In this document: piece after piece, positions 1-10,327 of the stretch
How the letters are laid out: every line of letters begins with the position of its first letter
Numbering within the stretch: position 1 is the stretch's first letter
From: Phytophthora colocasiae
Lineage: Eukaryota; Oomycota; Peronosporomycetes; Peronosporales; Peronosporaceae
DNA: 64,000 nt
Assembly (NCBI GenBank): GCA_018806915.1
Contig: JAGKQI010000038.1
Location: 248,001-312,000, forward strand
Direction of reading: 5' to 3'
Notes under the pieces: generated by a model
Database searches by the model: none
What the model saw: the letters and a program-made list of their open reading frames with translations, nothing else
What the model was told of the DNA's origin: nothing
Program-made: the position numbers and the translations under genes

Positions 1-1
1 A

Positions 2-790
2 CTTGCACAGCTGTGGAGATTCACCGTGAAGTCAGCGAAATTATCGCCTATTGCGGCGCTTACCGGCCACCTGAACAGTGTCGACGCCGTGCAGATGAAC
101 GTGTCCAGTCAACGCGTGGTCACTGGTAGTTGGGACAACACAGTACGTGTGTGGCAGACCCCTAATAGCTCAGAGGATTCAGGTGAACAGCGTTCAGCGA
201 AGAAGCACAAGAAGACGGAGACCGATGTGGGTGCTGTGAGCTTCCAGCAGCTGGAGGCGGAAATTGTGCTGGTTGGCCACACGAGCTACGTGACGGGCGT
301 GGCTTTCCGTCCCAAGACCTCAGAGCATGATGAGGACGTGGTGGTGTCTGCTGGAAGTGACCGGAACGTGCGTATCTGGGATCTCGTGACCCAATCCTGC
401 TCCCAGGCACTTGTAGGCAACCGTGCCGTGTCCGACCTGAGCGTGAACGCTAACGGACTGCTACTTACAGCTCACCCGGACAACTGCGTTCGCTTGTGGG
501 ACCCACGTGCGCAGCAGAGTGGAGAGAGTATCGTACAACGCACTTTCCGGTCGCACAAGGAGTGGGTGAGCTCGGTGGCGTGGCACCCGGACAACGAGAA
601 CCTGTTCGTGTCGGGCGGATACGACGGCACGGCCAAGGTATGGGACGCGCGTAGTACAATTCCGCTGCACACTGTGAGCGCGCACGAAGGAAAGCTGCTT
701 GGTCTATCGTGGCGGAACCAGAACGAGGATCAGAGTGTGGCGTTTGTCACGGGCGGAGATGACAAGAAGCTCAACTTCTTCAGCGTGTAA
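2..790 (+). CDS. YTM1: WDR12/YTM1-like WD40 ribosome-biogenesis protein, 5' end cut by window
   Basis: C-terminal part of a WD40 beta-propeller. Repeats are visible as GH...WD units, including TGHLNSV...SWDNTVRVW, GHTSYVTGV...SDRNVRIWD, DNCVRLWDPRA, SHKEWVSSVAWHP...YDGTAKVWD and a last blade ending DDKKLNFFSV. The order, and the charged insert between the first two blades, fit WDR12/Ytm1. In that family the protein joins the PeBoW/Nop7 complex and helps mature the 60S pre-ribosome in the nucleolus. The first possible start in the window, at position 26, is a GTG, and the frame stays open to base 2, so the gene begins left of the window and the N-terminal NLE domain is missing here. It converges on the DBP5 gene, with 150 bp between the stops. 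Confidence 0.85.
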   Translation, partial: LAQLWRFTVKSAKLSPIAALTGHLNSVDAVQMNVSSQRVVTGSWDNTVRVWQTPNSSEDSGEQRSAKKHKKTETDVGAVSFQQLEAEIVLVGHTSYVTGVAFRPKTSEHDEDVVVSAGSDRNVRIWDLVTQSCSQALVGNRAVSDLSVNANGLLLTAHPDNCVRLWDPRAQQSGESIVQRTFRSHKEWVSSVAWHPDNENLFVSGGYDGTAKVWDARSTIPLHTVSAHEGKLLGLSWRNQNEDQSVAFVTGGDDKKLNFFSV

Positions 791-940
791 GAGCATAGAA
801 CAAAAGACTCTTTTTGCTTGTTTTGCTTGAATTGCTGCGCTGTCTTCTGGTCTATTGCAAGACAAGGATCAAGCGATACGTATCCACTGGCATTCTACTC
901 TCTGTGACTGCTTGTACGCTTGGCATAGGCAACCAAACGC

Positions 941-2453
941 TTACTCCCAAGCCAACATCTTCTCGAGTTCCTCAATGTCGTCGGCAGGAGCCTGCGTAAT
1001 AGGGCGTGCGTAGTACTCTTCGATCTCCGCGAGGTCCTGCTTGCTCTTGTTGTCGTACACGAAGTTAATAGCACAGCCCTTGCGACCGAAACGACCCGTG
1101 CGTCCGATACGGTGCAGGTACGTCTCTGGGTCCGGGCGGTGGTCGCGCGTCAGCGGGATATCAAAGTTCACGACAAGGGAAACTCCTGCGACGTCGATAC
1201 CTCGGGCCAACACGTTGGTGGTAATCAGAACGTTGGTCGTGCCGGCACGGAACTCGTCAATAACCTGGTCGCGCACTTCCTTAGCCATGTCGGCACCGTG
1301 CAAGATGCCAACCGAGTGACCCTTCTCACGCATACGACGCGTGAGCTCCTTGGCGGTCTCACGCTGTTGCACGAAGATGACGCACTTGCCGATGGTCAAA
1401 ATGGCAAAAATGTCCGATAGCACCTGGAACTTGTTATCGCGGGTCTTACAGTCGATCCAGAACTGCTTGATGCCGTCCAGCGTAAGCTTCTCCTTCTTGA
1501 CGGTGATAATATTGTGGTCCGGCACCATCTTTTGCGCGAAGTCGCGCACATCGTCAGCGTACGTGGCCGAGAACAGTAGGTACTGGCACGCGCGGTTCTT
1601 GATCATGCGCTTGATAGCCACTGATCGTTCACGCATGCCGTCCTCTGCAACCATCACATCAGCCTCATCCAGTACGAAGATCTTAACGTTGCGAGTGTCC
1701 AATTGCTTCTTCTTGATCATTCCTTCGATCTTTCCTGGGGTACCGACAATCACCTGTGCCGTCAGTGTCTCACCACGTGCCAGGTCGTTGCCAGGGATGG
1801 CCAGGAACGTCTCCACACCAATGAACTTGCCCATGGCGTTCACCACAGCCATAATCTGTCGCACCAGTTCACGAGTAGGACCGATACAGATCGTCTGCGG
1901 GGCCTTCAGGTTCACGTCCACACGGTACAGCATACCTAGAGCAAAAGTGGCAGTTTTACCACTACCACTCTGAGCCTGGCCGATCAGGTTCTCTGGAGGA
2001 CTACAATAGTAATATGTTAGTATAATAGTAATACAATATTACTACCTGCTTGGACGTACTCGGCGAGGATGAGAGGCAGCGCCACCGACTGAATCTTAGA
2101 CGGCTTAGCGAACTTCATGTTGTACACACCCTTGAGCAGCGGCTCTGGCCTACGTCATATAAAAAAAAATATTAGCACTGTAGTAGTAATGAATTGCTGA
2201 TAATATTATTTTTTACGTACAGATTGAGCTCCTCAAAGGTGACGGCAGAGTAAAGGTTCGAGTTGGGGTCGTTCTGTAGCACTTCCAGTTCGGCCTTGTA
2301 GTCCTGATCGTCCAGTCCCTGACCCAGCGCCAGGATCTCCTCCAGGGACTGCGTAACCTCCTCTACAGCATCTTCTTTCTTCTCCACTTCGGTGGTCTCC
2401 ACAGCGGGAGGCGCGACCTCCTCCGTCTTAACAGCAGCCTCTGTGTCACTCAT
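941..2453 (-). CDS. DBP5: DBP5/DDX19-type DEAD-box RNA helicase, three exons
   Basis: Exons at 2453-2221, 2149-2046 and 1992-941, separated by GT-AG introns of 71 nt (2220-2150) and 53 nt (2045-1993). The phases match and give 462 codons. An acidic N-terminus (MSDTEAAVK...) leads to the DDX19-like LYSAVTFEELNL segment. The Q-motif KPSKIQ lies in exon 2, and exon 3 carries Walker A GQAQSGSGKT, PTREL, DEAD in VLDEADVMV, SAT, ARGIDV and HRIGRTGR. The VLDEADVM variant and the length point to Dbp5/DDX19, which remodels mRNPs at the cytoplasmic face of the nuclear pore during mRNA export. The introns are very AT-rich. The gene is divergent from the GH5 gene, with 166 bp between start codons. An initiator-like TTCATTTTCCC lies just upstream of the ATG on the minus strand. 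Confidence 0.92.
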
Positions 2454-2619
2454 AATTATTATGGGAAAATGAATCCCTCAACCAATAAATTTATGAATAA
2501 ATACAGGTTTTCAACAAGCTGTTTCATAGGCTAACGACAAATGCTGTATAACAGGTTAAGTCTTTTTAAGCGTATGACGGAAATCAGAATCATTATCAGA
2601 TTTCTCATACGTACGTCAC

Positions 2620-3729
2620 ATGCTGAGCTTCGAGGCTGCTCGCGGGGGCGTGTGGCTCGATGGGAAGCCCTTCTTCATCAAAGGCGTGAGCTTCTTCGGC
2701 ATGGAGAGCGACATCTGCGTGCCTCATGGGCTCTGGGGCGGCCCAGATTCCACAACGCTAGCGACTGTAGCGCAGTTATTGCGTGCCAATGGATTTAACT
2801 TAGTTCGTCTGCCTTTAGCTGTCGCTGCAGTGGCGAATAATATCGAAGTGGATCGCTATAAGATCGGCAATGAGACGGCACTACTTAAGACCTTTGAAGG
2901 GCGGGAGCTGCGCTATTTGGACGTTCTGGACTACGTGGTACACGAACTGGCACGTTATGACTTGTTGGTATTGCTGGACGCCCACGTGATGCAACCTGCT
3001 GGAGCTATTACACCTCTATGGTATGACGACAAGCAAGGGTGTCCCGAGACTGTTGTGGAGAATATGTGGACGGCGCTAGCTGTTAGATATGCGACTCAGT
3101 GGAATGTTCTGGGTGCAGATCTGAACAATGAACCTCATGGAGAAGCTTCGTGGGGGTCTGGAGATCTTCAATTGGACTGGAGACTCGCTGCAACGAGGTT
3201 GGCTGATAAGATATTAGTAGTGTGTCCTCGCTGGTTGATTTTTGTGGAAGGTGTGCAGACAACGAGTTGTGATGCACACGAGATGCCGTGCTTTTGGGGT
3301 GAAAACCTCCAAGCAGCTAGGCAGAATCCTGTGAAACTCTGTGTGGACAATCGCCTCGTGTATAGTCCTCACACTTACGGGCCTGCAGTCTCATGGCAGC
3401 CGTACTTCAATGCGGAGGATTTCCCGGAGAATATGCCTCATGTGTGGGAAACTCACTTTGGATATTTGAAGCAGCACTCGGACGTGCCATTGGTGATCGG
3501 AGAATGGGGAGGATGTCACGAGAATCCCAAGGATTGGGAATGGCAGACGCGTTTTGCTGAATACGCAAAGAATATCGGCGTCAGTGGGGTTATTTTCTGG
3601 TGTGTGAACCCAAACGGAGGTGACACGGATGGATTGCTTTGTGCAGACTGGCGCACACCGAACGCGAATGCTTTTCAGCTGTTGTCACACTTTAAAGGAA
3701 CCAGTGTTTCGCCTCGTTCGTTGCACTAA
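2620..3729 (+). CDS. Glycoside hydrolase family 5 (clan GH-A cellulase-like) protein
   Basis: 369 aa. The N-terminal strand GGVWLDGKPFFIKGVSFFG is typical of GH5. The acid/base Glu lies in ADLNNEPHG (E171) and the nucleophile in VIGEWGG (E295). Other GH5 landmarks are FNLVRLPL, SPHTYGP and GVIFWCVNPNGG. GH5 enzymes hydrolyse beta-linked glucans or mannans by a retaining mechanism; the exact substrate cannot be read from the sequence. The ATG at 2620 is the only one in this frame after the upstream stop at 2575. No signal peptide is visible, which is unusual for a cell-wall enzyme: it may act inside the cell, or a 5' exon may be missed. Both catalytic residues are intact, so activity is plausible. 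Confidence 0.85.
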   Translation: MLSFEAARGGVWLDGKPFFIKGVSFFGMESDICVPHGLWGGPDSTTLATVAQLLRANGFNLVRLPLAVAAVANNIEVDRYKIGNETALLKTFEGRELRYLDVLDYVVHELARYDLLVLLDAHVMQPAGAITPLWYDDKQGCPETVVENMWTALAVRYATQWNVLGADLNNEPHGEASWGSGDLQLDWRLAATRLADKILVVCPRWLIFVEGVQTTSCDAHEMPCFWGENLQAARQNPVKLCVDNRLVYSPHTYGPAVSWQPYFNAEDFPENMPHVWETHFGYLKQHSDVPLVIGEWGGCHENPKDWEWQTRFAEYAKNIGVSGVIFWCVNPNGGDTDGLLCADWRTPNANAFQLLSHFKGTSVSPRSLH

Positions 3730-4189
3730 AACAGTGTGTTGATCATAGTCCTCTCCCGAATACAACGTACACAATTCGGACAAGTAAAGGCTGGAGACAT
3801 CTTAAGCGATTTTTGACAAGGTACCTCTCTCTTTTTGTCAAGCTGAAACGGAAATTGTAAGAGAAAACTATGGCTGGTGGACTACCGCTGGTTGATCCTT
3901 GTTCTACTCGCTTCAAACGTACTATTTGCTCGAATACGAATCTCTACGCAAAGCCAAGTTTAGGTGCTTCTCAAAAGGATCTGGAGAATTGGAGGAACAA
4001 AGCTCGAGGTAACTATCAGCGCCGTCGACAGGCTCACGGACCTCTTTGTTTCGAAATAGTTGTGTTCGTCGACTCTCTTTTAGTGTGGAAATACACCGAT
4101 TGCATATCCCTCAATCGCCGTATCATGTTTGCAGATACCAGTAAATTGGCATCTATCCCCATTCAAAGTCGATTTCGATTTCTTCTCTT
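3730..4189. other. Intergenic, upstream of Crinkler gene
   Basis: No gene I can support. A 117-codon plus-strand frame at 3870-4223 has no recognisable motif and overlaps the Crinkler start. The stretch more likely holds the 3' end of the GH5 transcript and the Crinkler promoter. Confidence 0.4.
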
Positions 4190-4203
4190 TCATTCCAGAA
4201 TTT
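4190..4203 (+). promoter_or_regulatory. Oomycete initiator-like element of the Crinkler gene
   Basis: TCATTCCAGAATTT matches the oomycete initiator consensus TCAYTYYNCAWTTT at 13 of 14 positions and ends 16 nt before the ATG at 4220. This supports the start chosen at 4220 and argues against the overlapping upstream frame being the gene. Confidence 0.6.
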
Positions 4204-4219
4204 GCCAGTGGGGGGTACA

Positions 4220-6265
4220 ATGAAGGTGATTTGTGCTATAGTTGGCGAGGTGAGAGGTGCGTTCGAGGTGAACATCGGTGAAAGTGCATCTGTTTCCGCG
4301 TTGAAAGATGCGATCAAGAAGAAAAAACGGAACGAGTCGAAATACATCGATGCGAAGAATCTGAAGCTTTTTCTGGCGAAGAAGAACGACGAGTGGTTAA
4401 AGGATGACGATACTTTGGACGTTGTGCTTCAAAATGGAGATATGACTTCGTATAAAAGGATGCGCGGGGCGTGGAATCTAAACAATAAGGAGCTCTTAGG
4501 GCCTGGATTTCGTCGTGAAGAAGGTCGGATTCACGTTATGGTGGTGATTCCACCACAAGTTGCACCCCAAGACACTCTGTCTTCTGCAGAAGGGATCCCC
4601 GCATTTATTCCATTGGATAATTGGAAGAAGTACATGATGATGGAGTGCTCGTTGGACCGATGGAAAGCTGGTCAAGTGCGCAACATTCCTTTAATCTGGC
4701 AATTTTTGGAGCCGTTGGGTGGATGCACGAGGAGGAAAAATATCTTTTGGAGAGAGGAAGACAAGCAAGTAGCGTCGATCCTTTTGGATCGATTCTTTGA
4801 CGAACCTTCTGATGCTTTCACCGTCTCCTACGCAGACATGAAAAGTATCCTTGTGGGATCTCCTGGTATCGGTAAGTCGACGCTGTTCATTGTGATGGCG
4901 TTCTTCCTGGTGTTCAAGCACATGAAGAACGTGCTGGTATATCGACAACTGAGTAAAGCGGACCAAGATAACTGTTTGTTGTATCTTGGTTACCAAGACG
5001 GTGAAATCGTGTATTTTACGAAGGAGAAATGCAAACCGGAGGTTGCAGAGAGCATTTATGACGAGCTCGATGAACGCCAGGGATCCTCAAACGTGTGGTT
5101 GTTGCTGGATGGATTTCAGTATGATCACATTCCAAAGGGGTTGCGCACATTCCGGATGCTGGTGACATCGCAGCAGGCGGATCTGAAGGGGAGCGAGTCT
5201 GATTATGCATATCGCTGTTTACTACCTTGTTGGAAGAAGCAGGATCTCTTCGCACTGGGGAGGGGGGTTTACGAATTTGAAGAGCAAGACATGGAACGCC
5301 GATATTTCTACTCTGGTGGGTCCGTTCGGGAGTTTGCAAAAGCGACGAAAAACTATATCAAAGACATGCAAGATATAGTAGCTGCAGCGTGCGCGAGAAC
5401 AAAGGATATGGCACTTTTCGCGGATGGTCGGGATATCCAAGCTGACAACAGTCACATCGATCGATTGCGTCACACCTTTGTCATGAACACTCGTGATCCA
5501 GACAATTATCTGATTTGTTCGTATTGGGAACATCTTGTCGATTCGGAGTATGCCGTGCTTTTACTATCCAGAAAAGGTCGGTCGAGTGAGCTTCTTCGTT
5601 TGTTTCACTGGGCACGAGGTGCTGGTCATAACTCACTCGCTCGTACACTTTTTGAGATCTGTTTGCACCGCTTAGCCATCGGTAACGACTTAATCCTGCG
5701 CGTGTCGGAATGTAACCCATACAAGCAAAACAAGAAACGGAAAATGGACACGATCTGGCTGAAAATGAATGAAGGAAAAGCTTTCTGCTCTGACACTGCA
5801 ACAAAGGGCAGCTACGATGAGGACGAGCTGGATAAATGGAGAGACGATGAAACGCTGTCGTACTGGTATTCCAACTGCGATAATTTCCCGAACATTGATG
5901 GAATTGTCAAGCTCAAACCTTCTTCCCCCGACAAGAAGAGTCGGGTGGCTGTCCTTCATCTCACTGTCGGACAAAAGCACAGCGTCGATGAGAAGCAACT
6001 GGAGACACTGCGCAAGCTCTTCACTGCGGAAGATTTCGATCCACCGATATTCGTTGTGCTCGGTCCTGATTTCGAGGCGAGCAACAACATTGTTGTAAAA
6101 CGAGGACCACAAAGGGTTAAGACGTGCCAAGTATTTGTGGGCTGCTATGACGAGCATCCACTGGAATGCAACGACGATGATTGGCGCGACACTAGGAGTC
6201 GCGAAGAAGAGAAGCCAAGTGAGAGCTACGAGCTTCTGCCACGTAAGCAACCGCGTTTGAACTAG
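4220..6265 (+). CDS. Crinkler (CRN) family effector with P-loop NTPase and nuclease-like C-terminus
   Basis: 681 aa. The N-terminus is ubiquitin-like as in CRN proteins (MKVICAIVGEV), with LFLAK at residues 50-54, a DWL-type segment EWLKDDDTLDVVL at 58-70 and the HVMVVIP motif at 105-111 that closes the trafficking module. Beyond that lies a Walker A loop, GSPGIGKST, near 213-221. Towards the C-terminus FPNIDGIV followed by VAVLHLTVGQKH (about 555-586) resembles the PD-(D/E)xK-like domain found in many Crinklers. The family is secreted by oomycetes and usually acts in host nuclei; no classical signal peptide is evident here, as in many members. The start at 4220 is preferred to TTG 4202 because it begins at the family's usual N-terminus. 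Host target unknown. Confidence 0.85.
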   Translation: MKVICAIVGEVRGAFEVNIGESASVSALKDAIKKKKRNESKYIDAKNLKLFLAKKNDEWLKDDDTLDVVLQNGDMTSYKRMRGAWNLNNKELLGPGFRREEGRIHVMVVIPPQVAPQDTLSSAEGIPAFIPLDNWKKYMMMECSLDRWKAGQVRNIPLIWQFLEPLGGCTRRKNIFWREEDKQVASILLDRFFDEPSDAFTVSYADMKSILVGSPGIGKSTLFIVMAFFLVFKHMKNVLVYRQLSKADQDNCLLYLGYQDGEIVYFTKEKCKPEVAESIYDELDERQGSSNVWLLLDGFQYDHIPKGLRTFRMLVTSQQADLKGSESDYAYRCLLPCWKKQDLFALGRGVYEFEEQDMERRYFYSGGSVREFAKATKNYIKDMQDIVAAACARTKDMALFADGRDIQADNSHIDRLRHTFVMNTRDPDNYLICSYWEHLVDSEYAVLLLSRKGRSSELLRLFHWARGAGHNSLARTLFEICLHRLAIGNDLILRVSECNPYKQNKKRKMDTIWLKMNEGKAFCSDTATKGSYDEDELDKWRDDETLSYWYSNCDNFPNIDGIVKLKPSSPDKKSRVAVLHLTVGQKHSVDEKQLETLRKLFTAEDFDPPIFVVLGPDFEASNNIVVKRGPQRVKTCQVFVGCYDEHPLECNDDDWRDTRSREEEKPSESYELLPRKQPRLN

Positions 6266-7143
6266 GAGCAACTTTGAAGTTTTAGTTGCTTTCAAAGTTT
6301 TTCTTCTCGAAGAAAAATAATATACTTCGTACTAAGTATTTTGGATGGGTTTGATTTCAGTCTGGTATGATTTTTCGAGCTGTTATCGATAGAGTTGGAA
6401 TGCGGGGTATACTTACGGGCAATTCGGGTGAAACCTGTTCGATTGGTGCAGTTCATTTGTTGAAAACGTGTTGGAATAAATTTAGTCGTAGAATGCTAGA
6501 GACCCAGACCCAGCTCCGGTTCAGGTTCAAGCATCGAGTGGGAAAGCGAAGTGGTCAAAACATTGTGCTCACTGAGGAGCAACAACGAGATTGGTACTGC
6601 AAGTACGTGGAATGCAACATTGGCGATACTGCTCACAGCGAAGAAGCTGAAGAGAGTGATGGGAACAGGCTGCAAATTTCCAGGTCGCGCTGGATTCCTC
6701 TTCGATAACCCAGCGTTTCACTAATTTGACAAAACCACTGGCAGTTCTTCTGGGATTCCAAAGCATGTTGCCACCGAGACAACGACCATAACCGAACCAG
6801 GGGAAACGTTTGCAGTGACCAGGACTCTACTTGCGCAGTCGTCATCTACAAAAGCAGATATCAATCTACCCCATACATTGGAAAATCCGTCTAAGTTAGT
6901 GGAGGAATCACCGTCTACCACTGAAGGGGGTGTACATGTAGATAACGGCGTTCGTGCAGCCATCGAAATGACGTTAGTTATGAAGTATGAAGGTCGTCAC
7001 CGACGAGAAGCTTTACATTACTCGTAAATAACGCTTGTGCGGTTGCAGCTCATATATTTGCGTTCTTCCTCGTACGCAATGCATCTCTCCCAAATACATA
7101 TCAATTGCCTTCGTAAGCCTTACGGTAAGGCTCCAAACAAAAT
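6266..7143. other. Intergenic, nothing recognised
   Basis: Two short plus-strand frames (6367-6708 and about 6723-7027) show no known domain or initiator. They could be relics of a decayed gene, but I see no homology to support that. Confidence 0.35.
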
Positions 7144-8710
7144 TCAAACCACTTGATGGTCGATATCGTGCACCAGCATTGATGACTCCGTCGCCTGATA
7201 ACGCGGCGGATTCCATCCCGTGGAAGTCGAGGACGGAGCTGACAACTTTTGATATTTCATGCGACGCATACGCGTGCGAATCGCAACCAGCACGAAGAAA
7301 AGCACACCACCGAACAGACCAAGTAGCATAAAGTCACCAAACGACACGTTTTGTGCTGTGTTCATCACGTTGTTCGAAGTGGCAGCAATTTCAACGTTGC
7401 TGCATTTCGTGATCAAATCTTCTTCTGCAGCCAGAGTTCCATTGCCCCAAATGGTCGTGAGCAGCGACACCGTCGGTCTTGCCTCCAAGACATCGGGCAA
7501 CATCGCAGCATCGACCTTCAGGTCATCCGATTTGGCACGAGACGCGCTGAAGAGACCAAAGTACTCTTCCGACAGGTAACCGAGCGGGAATTGGCCGTTC
7601 TTGACCAACCCCAAGTTGTGTTCGTCTGGATTTCCAGCCTTCCACCATTCATCACTATACTCAAACACAAAGCCACCAACAATGGCTTGTTTGTCTCCGT
7701 CCGTGTGTTGGAAGTTGTTCTGCATCGCAAGTGTTTGCTGGGTCAACAGATCTGCCACATAGTTGAGCTGCAAAAAGTTGCCAGTGCCTTTGTCAGACGC
7801 GTACGGGTAGCCATACTCACTGACCAGCAGTGGTTTACCTCCGGGTACAGCCAAGAACTTGGGGATCACTGAACCGGGGTAGTCGGTCTGGTAGACATTG
7901 GATCCCCACATATCAACATCAGCATTGTGCTGTTCCCCAGCTGCAAAGGTTGCACCCCCATCATCGACAAACGTCGTAGTGATGATCTTCTGGGCGTTGT
8001 TGTTCTCCTGAAGTCCACGACGTACAGCACTTGTTAGTGCATTGAATTTGCTCCAGAAGGACTCATCATGGATGACAGTGATACTGTTCATCTCTCCACC
8101 AATGGAGTAACCCATGACTCCTGGATGTCCGCCAGTTTCCTTGGCCATGAGGTAGTATTCTTGCACCAAGTGCTGGAATTCGTGGCTGTTTTCGTCCAGT
8201 GTTGACAACATGAGGCTCTGATCGATCCAGATGGAGAAGATAGTGTACACAGGGTCCACATTCTCGTTAAAAGCTGCATCCAAGAAGCCTTTGTGGTCTA
8301 CGGAACTGTAGAAGTCGTAGGTTTTGACTGCGTTTGCGTTCATTAGACGCAGATTCTGCAGTCCCGTAGAAAGATCGTAGGTTCGCCCAGCATATCCAGA
8401 CGTCCAGGTTTGCCAATTGGTGTGGGAGCATAGTTGACGCCCCGTACGAAGAAGTTTAGTCCGTCTTTCAGCAGCTTCCGGCCACATGTGGACCACTGCG
8501 TGTTCTCAAATGACTTGGTACTGATGCTGTTCTTCATGACGTGCGTCGAAGCTGGCAAATTGTCGAGTGAAGGAATCCAAGCGGAAGAGCTCCTTTGACT
8601 CACGCAACGCACGCACAGCGATGACGTAGCTTGTCACAAGCTTCCAAAATCCGGGAGGGGTGGCATTAGAGTAGGATGCTTGATATTCATAGTTAATAGA
8701 GGGATTCTAG
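7144..8710 (-). pseudogene. Frameshifted GH72-like/clan GH-A glycoside hydrolase with C-terminal membrane anchor
   Basis: Coding sense is spread over three minus-strand frames. The first, 8710-8515, contains NATPPGFWKLVTSY and LFRLDSFTRQFASFDARHEE. The second, about 8530-8360, contains STCGRKLLKDGLNFFVRGVN. The third, about 8362-7144, runs from LQNLRLMNANAVKTYDFYSS to the stop. The last piece has a Glu in GYSIGGEMNS, a likely nucleophile in LLVSEYGYP, and a transmembrane helix (FGDFMLLGLFGGVLFFVLV) followed by a basic cytoplasmic tail, so the ancestral protein was a membrane-anchored surface enzyme. The RGVNYAPTPIG...NANAVKTYDFYS pattern suits the GH72 beta-1,3-glucanosyltransferase type, but family assignment is tentative. 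Two single-base frame changes, near 8515 and 8360, break it. No signal peptide or start could be fixed upstream. Confidence 0.65.
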
Positions 8711-8942
8711 AAAACACCCCGTCTTATTGGTGGCTGCTTCGAGAAGAACTGAGGATACAGACCGTGTTTCAATCTTGAGCGGCTTCTAGGATACACTAAT
8801 GATCATAGACAGCGATGCTAGCTTTACCCAAATTCGTGTGTGGGCTATTAGAATAAGACAATGTTTATTTGAAGCGGCTTTTGTCAAGCTTTTCAGTGCC
8901 ATGTTTTACATGTATCAATCGCTGCCATGATGACTGAAAATG

Positions 8943-8952
8943 CACGCAAGTA
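8943..8952. repeat. Target-site duplication, left copy (SINE)
   Basis: CACGCAAGTA, repeated exactly at 9442-9451 on the other side of the SINE. Confidence 0.7.
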
Positions 8953-9441
8953 TTGGGGGGGGGGGGAAGGGAGGACTCGAACCCCTTATATTAGGTACTT
9001 ATTTCGAAGCCTGTTCGAACAGGCGCATTGACGTCTAAGCAAGGTTACTCCTAACTAATTTCCTACGGCTACTCGGTACCCTTAGACCGGTACGCTTGAA
9101 TTTCTTGGGAATTTTTCCCAATGGGCCACCGTTGATGAGCCCCCAGCCGGTGCCTGGCCGGGAATTTTGCCCAATGGGCACCGTTGATGAGCCCCCAGCC
9201 GGTGCCTGGCCGGGTAGAGTACTGCGACCGCGCCAACTCCTTGAGTCTTGTCTCCGTGTTGTTGTGCCTTGATTGGTCCCGATGTCTTAGAGAAGAGCTT
9301 GTGAGTGATGGGAAATGAACAGAGAAGGGCAGCGGTGAGAGAGGAGAGCAGAAGTCGAAAAGGGCGACGGAGGCGGGGCTCGAACCCTCGGTCAGTTCGT
9401 GGATCAGCGGATGCTAATCCACTGGGCCACCGGCGAGCCCT
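8953..9441 (-). mobile_element. tRNA-derived SINE, 489 bp, with two tRNA-like B boxes and a poly-C tail
   Basis: Flanked by a perfect 10-bp duplication. Read on the minus strand, the head starts GGGCTCGCCGG, with an A box GTGGCCCAGTGGATTAGC (about 9430-9413) and a B box GGGTTCGAGCC (9387-9377), the internal RNA polymerase III promoter of a tRNA. The body carries a tandem duplication (9107-9211). Near the 3' end lies a second B-box-like GGGGTTCGAGTCC (8985-8973), preceded by a perfect 16-bp palindrome (9009-9024), and the element ends in 12 C residues before the duplication. tRNA-derived SINEs are known in Phytophthora. The paired tRNA-like modules and poly-C end are unusual. It does not encode protein. 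Confidence 0.7.
9107..9211. repeat. Tandem 53/52-bp direct repeat inside the SINE
   Basis: Unit 1 (9107-9159) and unit 2 (9160-9211) both start GGGAATTTT and end GGTGCCTGGCC. They differ by a T/G change and one missing C. Confidence 0.85.
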
Positions 9442-9451
9442 CACGCAAGTA
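9442..9451. repeat. Target-site duplication, right copy (SINE)
   Basis: CACGCAAGTA, identical to 8943-8952. Confidence 0.7.
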
Positions 9452-10327
9452 CAGTCTTCTGCCTCAATAAAGAAGCCTGAAAAACCGATAACCTTCCGAG
9501 CTGCATATCACCATTTTATGAACTGACAATATTTTTAAATCGAACTGTCTTGTCTATTTCGTATAACCTTGCCATTTGCATGCAGACACCAACTTCTTTA
9601 TTGAGGCAGAAACCTGTATTGGCTGGAGGCGACAGAACTGCGACATAGGCAGCCAATACCGCTCTCCCATTCGTTTTATCTTGGGTTTTGTAGGAACCAA
9701 GTTGAAGTGGTTGATCATCGAACGACATACTCACATGGGTTGCGCTTTCTTGGCAGATCCCGATTCTCCTCACAATGGCGCTATTGTCATCAGCGACCCA
9801 CGGGCCTCGTGGCTGCAACGGCGTGGCACTGGCACAGATTACGGGCATTCGGCGTACAGTGTAGCGTGCATCTTCGAGGAGTGCGCGACTATCCTGGGTG
9901 TATCCTAGTAGTAAATTGACAGTACTGTTGTCGAGATTTGGTGGGTCAGCTCCGTACGTGTAATGTACTACTCATAGTGTCAAACAGGTTGCTGTACAAG
10001 TCTGGATGCTTTTCAAAAAGTCTGCGGATAAATGCCACACGGCCTGACAAGCTGTGCGCTACATGTACTAGTATCCATTTGGTTCACCCTCAAACAGACA
10101 ACGCGGCCGAGAAGAGCGCAAACACGGCATGCCGCATGCCATGCGATACCTGGCCACATGATGCAAGTTTACTATGGATGTACCACAATCACCTTGCCCG
10201 GTGTTCGGTTCACAAGCACGCGGCGATAGCCGAACGAGCAACAGCAATCTCGAGATGGGGCTTGGGAGGCACTTAACGAGATAGGCTGCACTGAGACGTC
10301 CACGGTGGAGACTCAAGCTTTCTTTCT
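9452..10327. other. Intergenic, upstream of GH12 gene
   Basis: No coding sequence with recognisable features. Short frames on both strands have no domain. The last part is the promoter of the GH12 gene. Confidence 0.4.

Noticed and set aside
26..790. GTG at 26 as the start of the WD40 gene
   Set aside because: The frame is open to the window edge and the family has an N-terminal domain that is missing, so the true start lies outside.
3870..4223. 117-codon plus frame before the Crinkler gene
   Set aside because: No domain, overlaps the Crinkler initiator and start codon, and has no promoter motif of its own.
6815..7027. Short plus frame rich in Thr/Ser/Glu
   Set aside because: Starts with GTG after a stop, has no recognisable motif, and could not be linked to neighbouring frames.
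9365..9441. Possible functional tRNA gene on the minus strand
   Set aside because: A and B boxes are present, but the sequence continues into a SINE body bounded by target duplications and the acceptor stem does not pair well.
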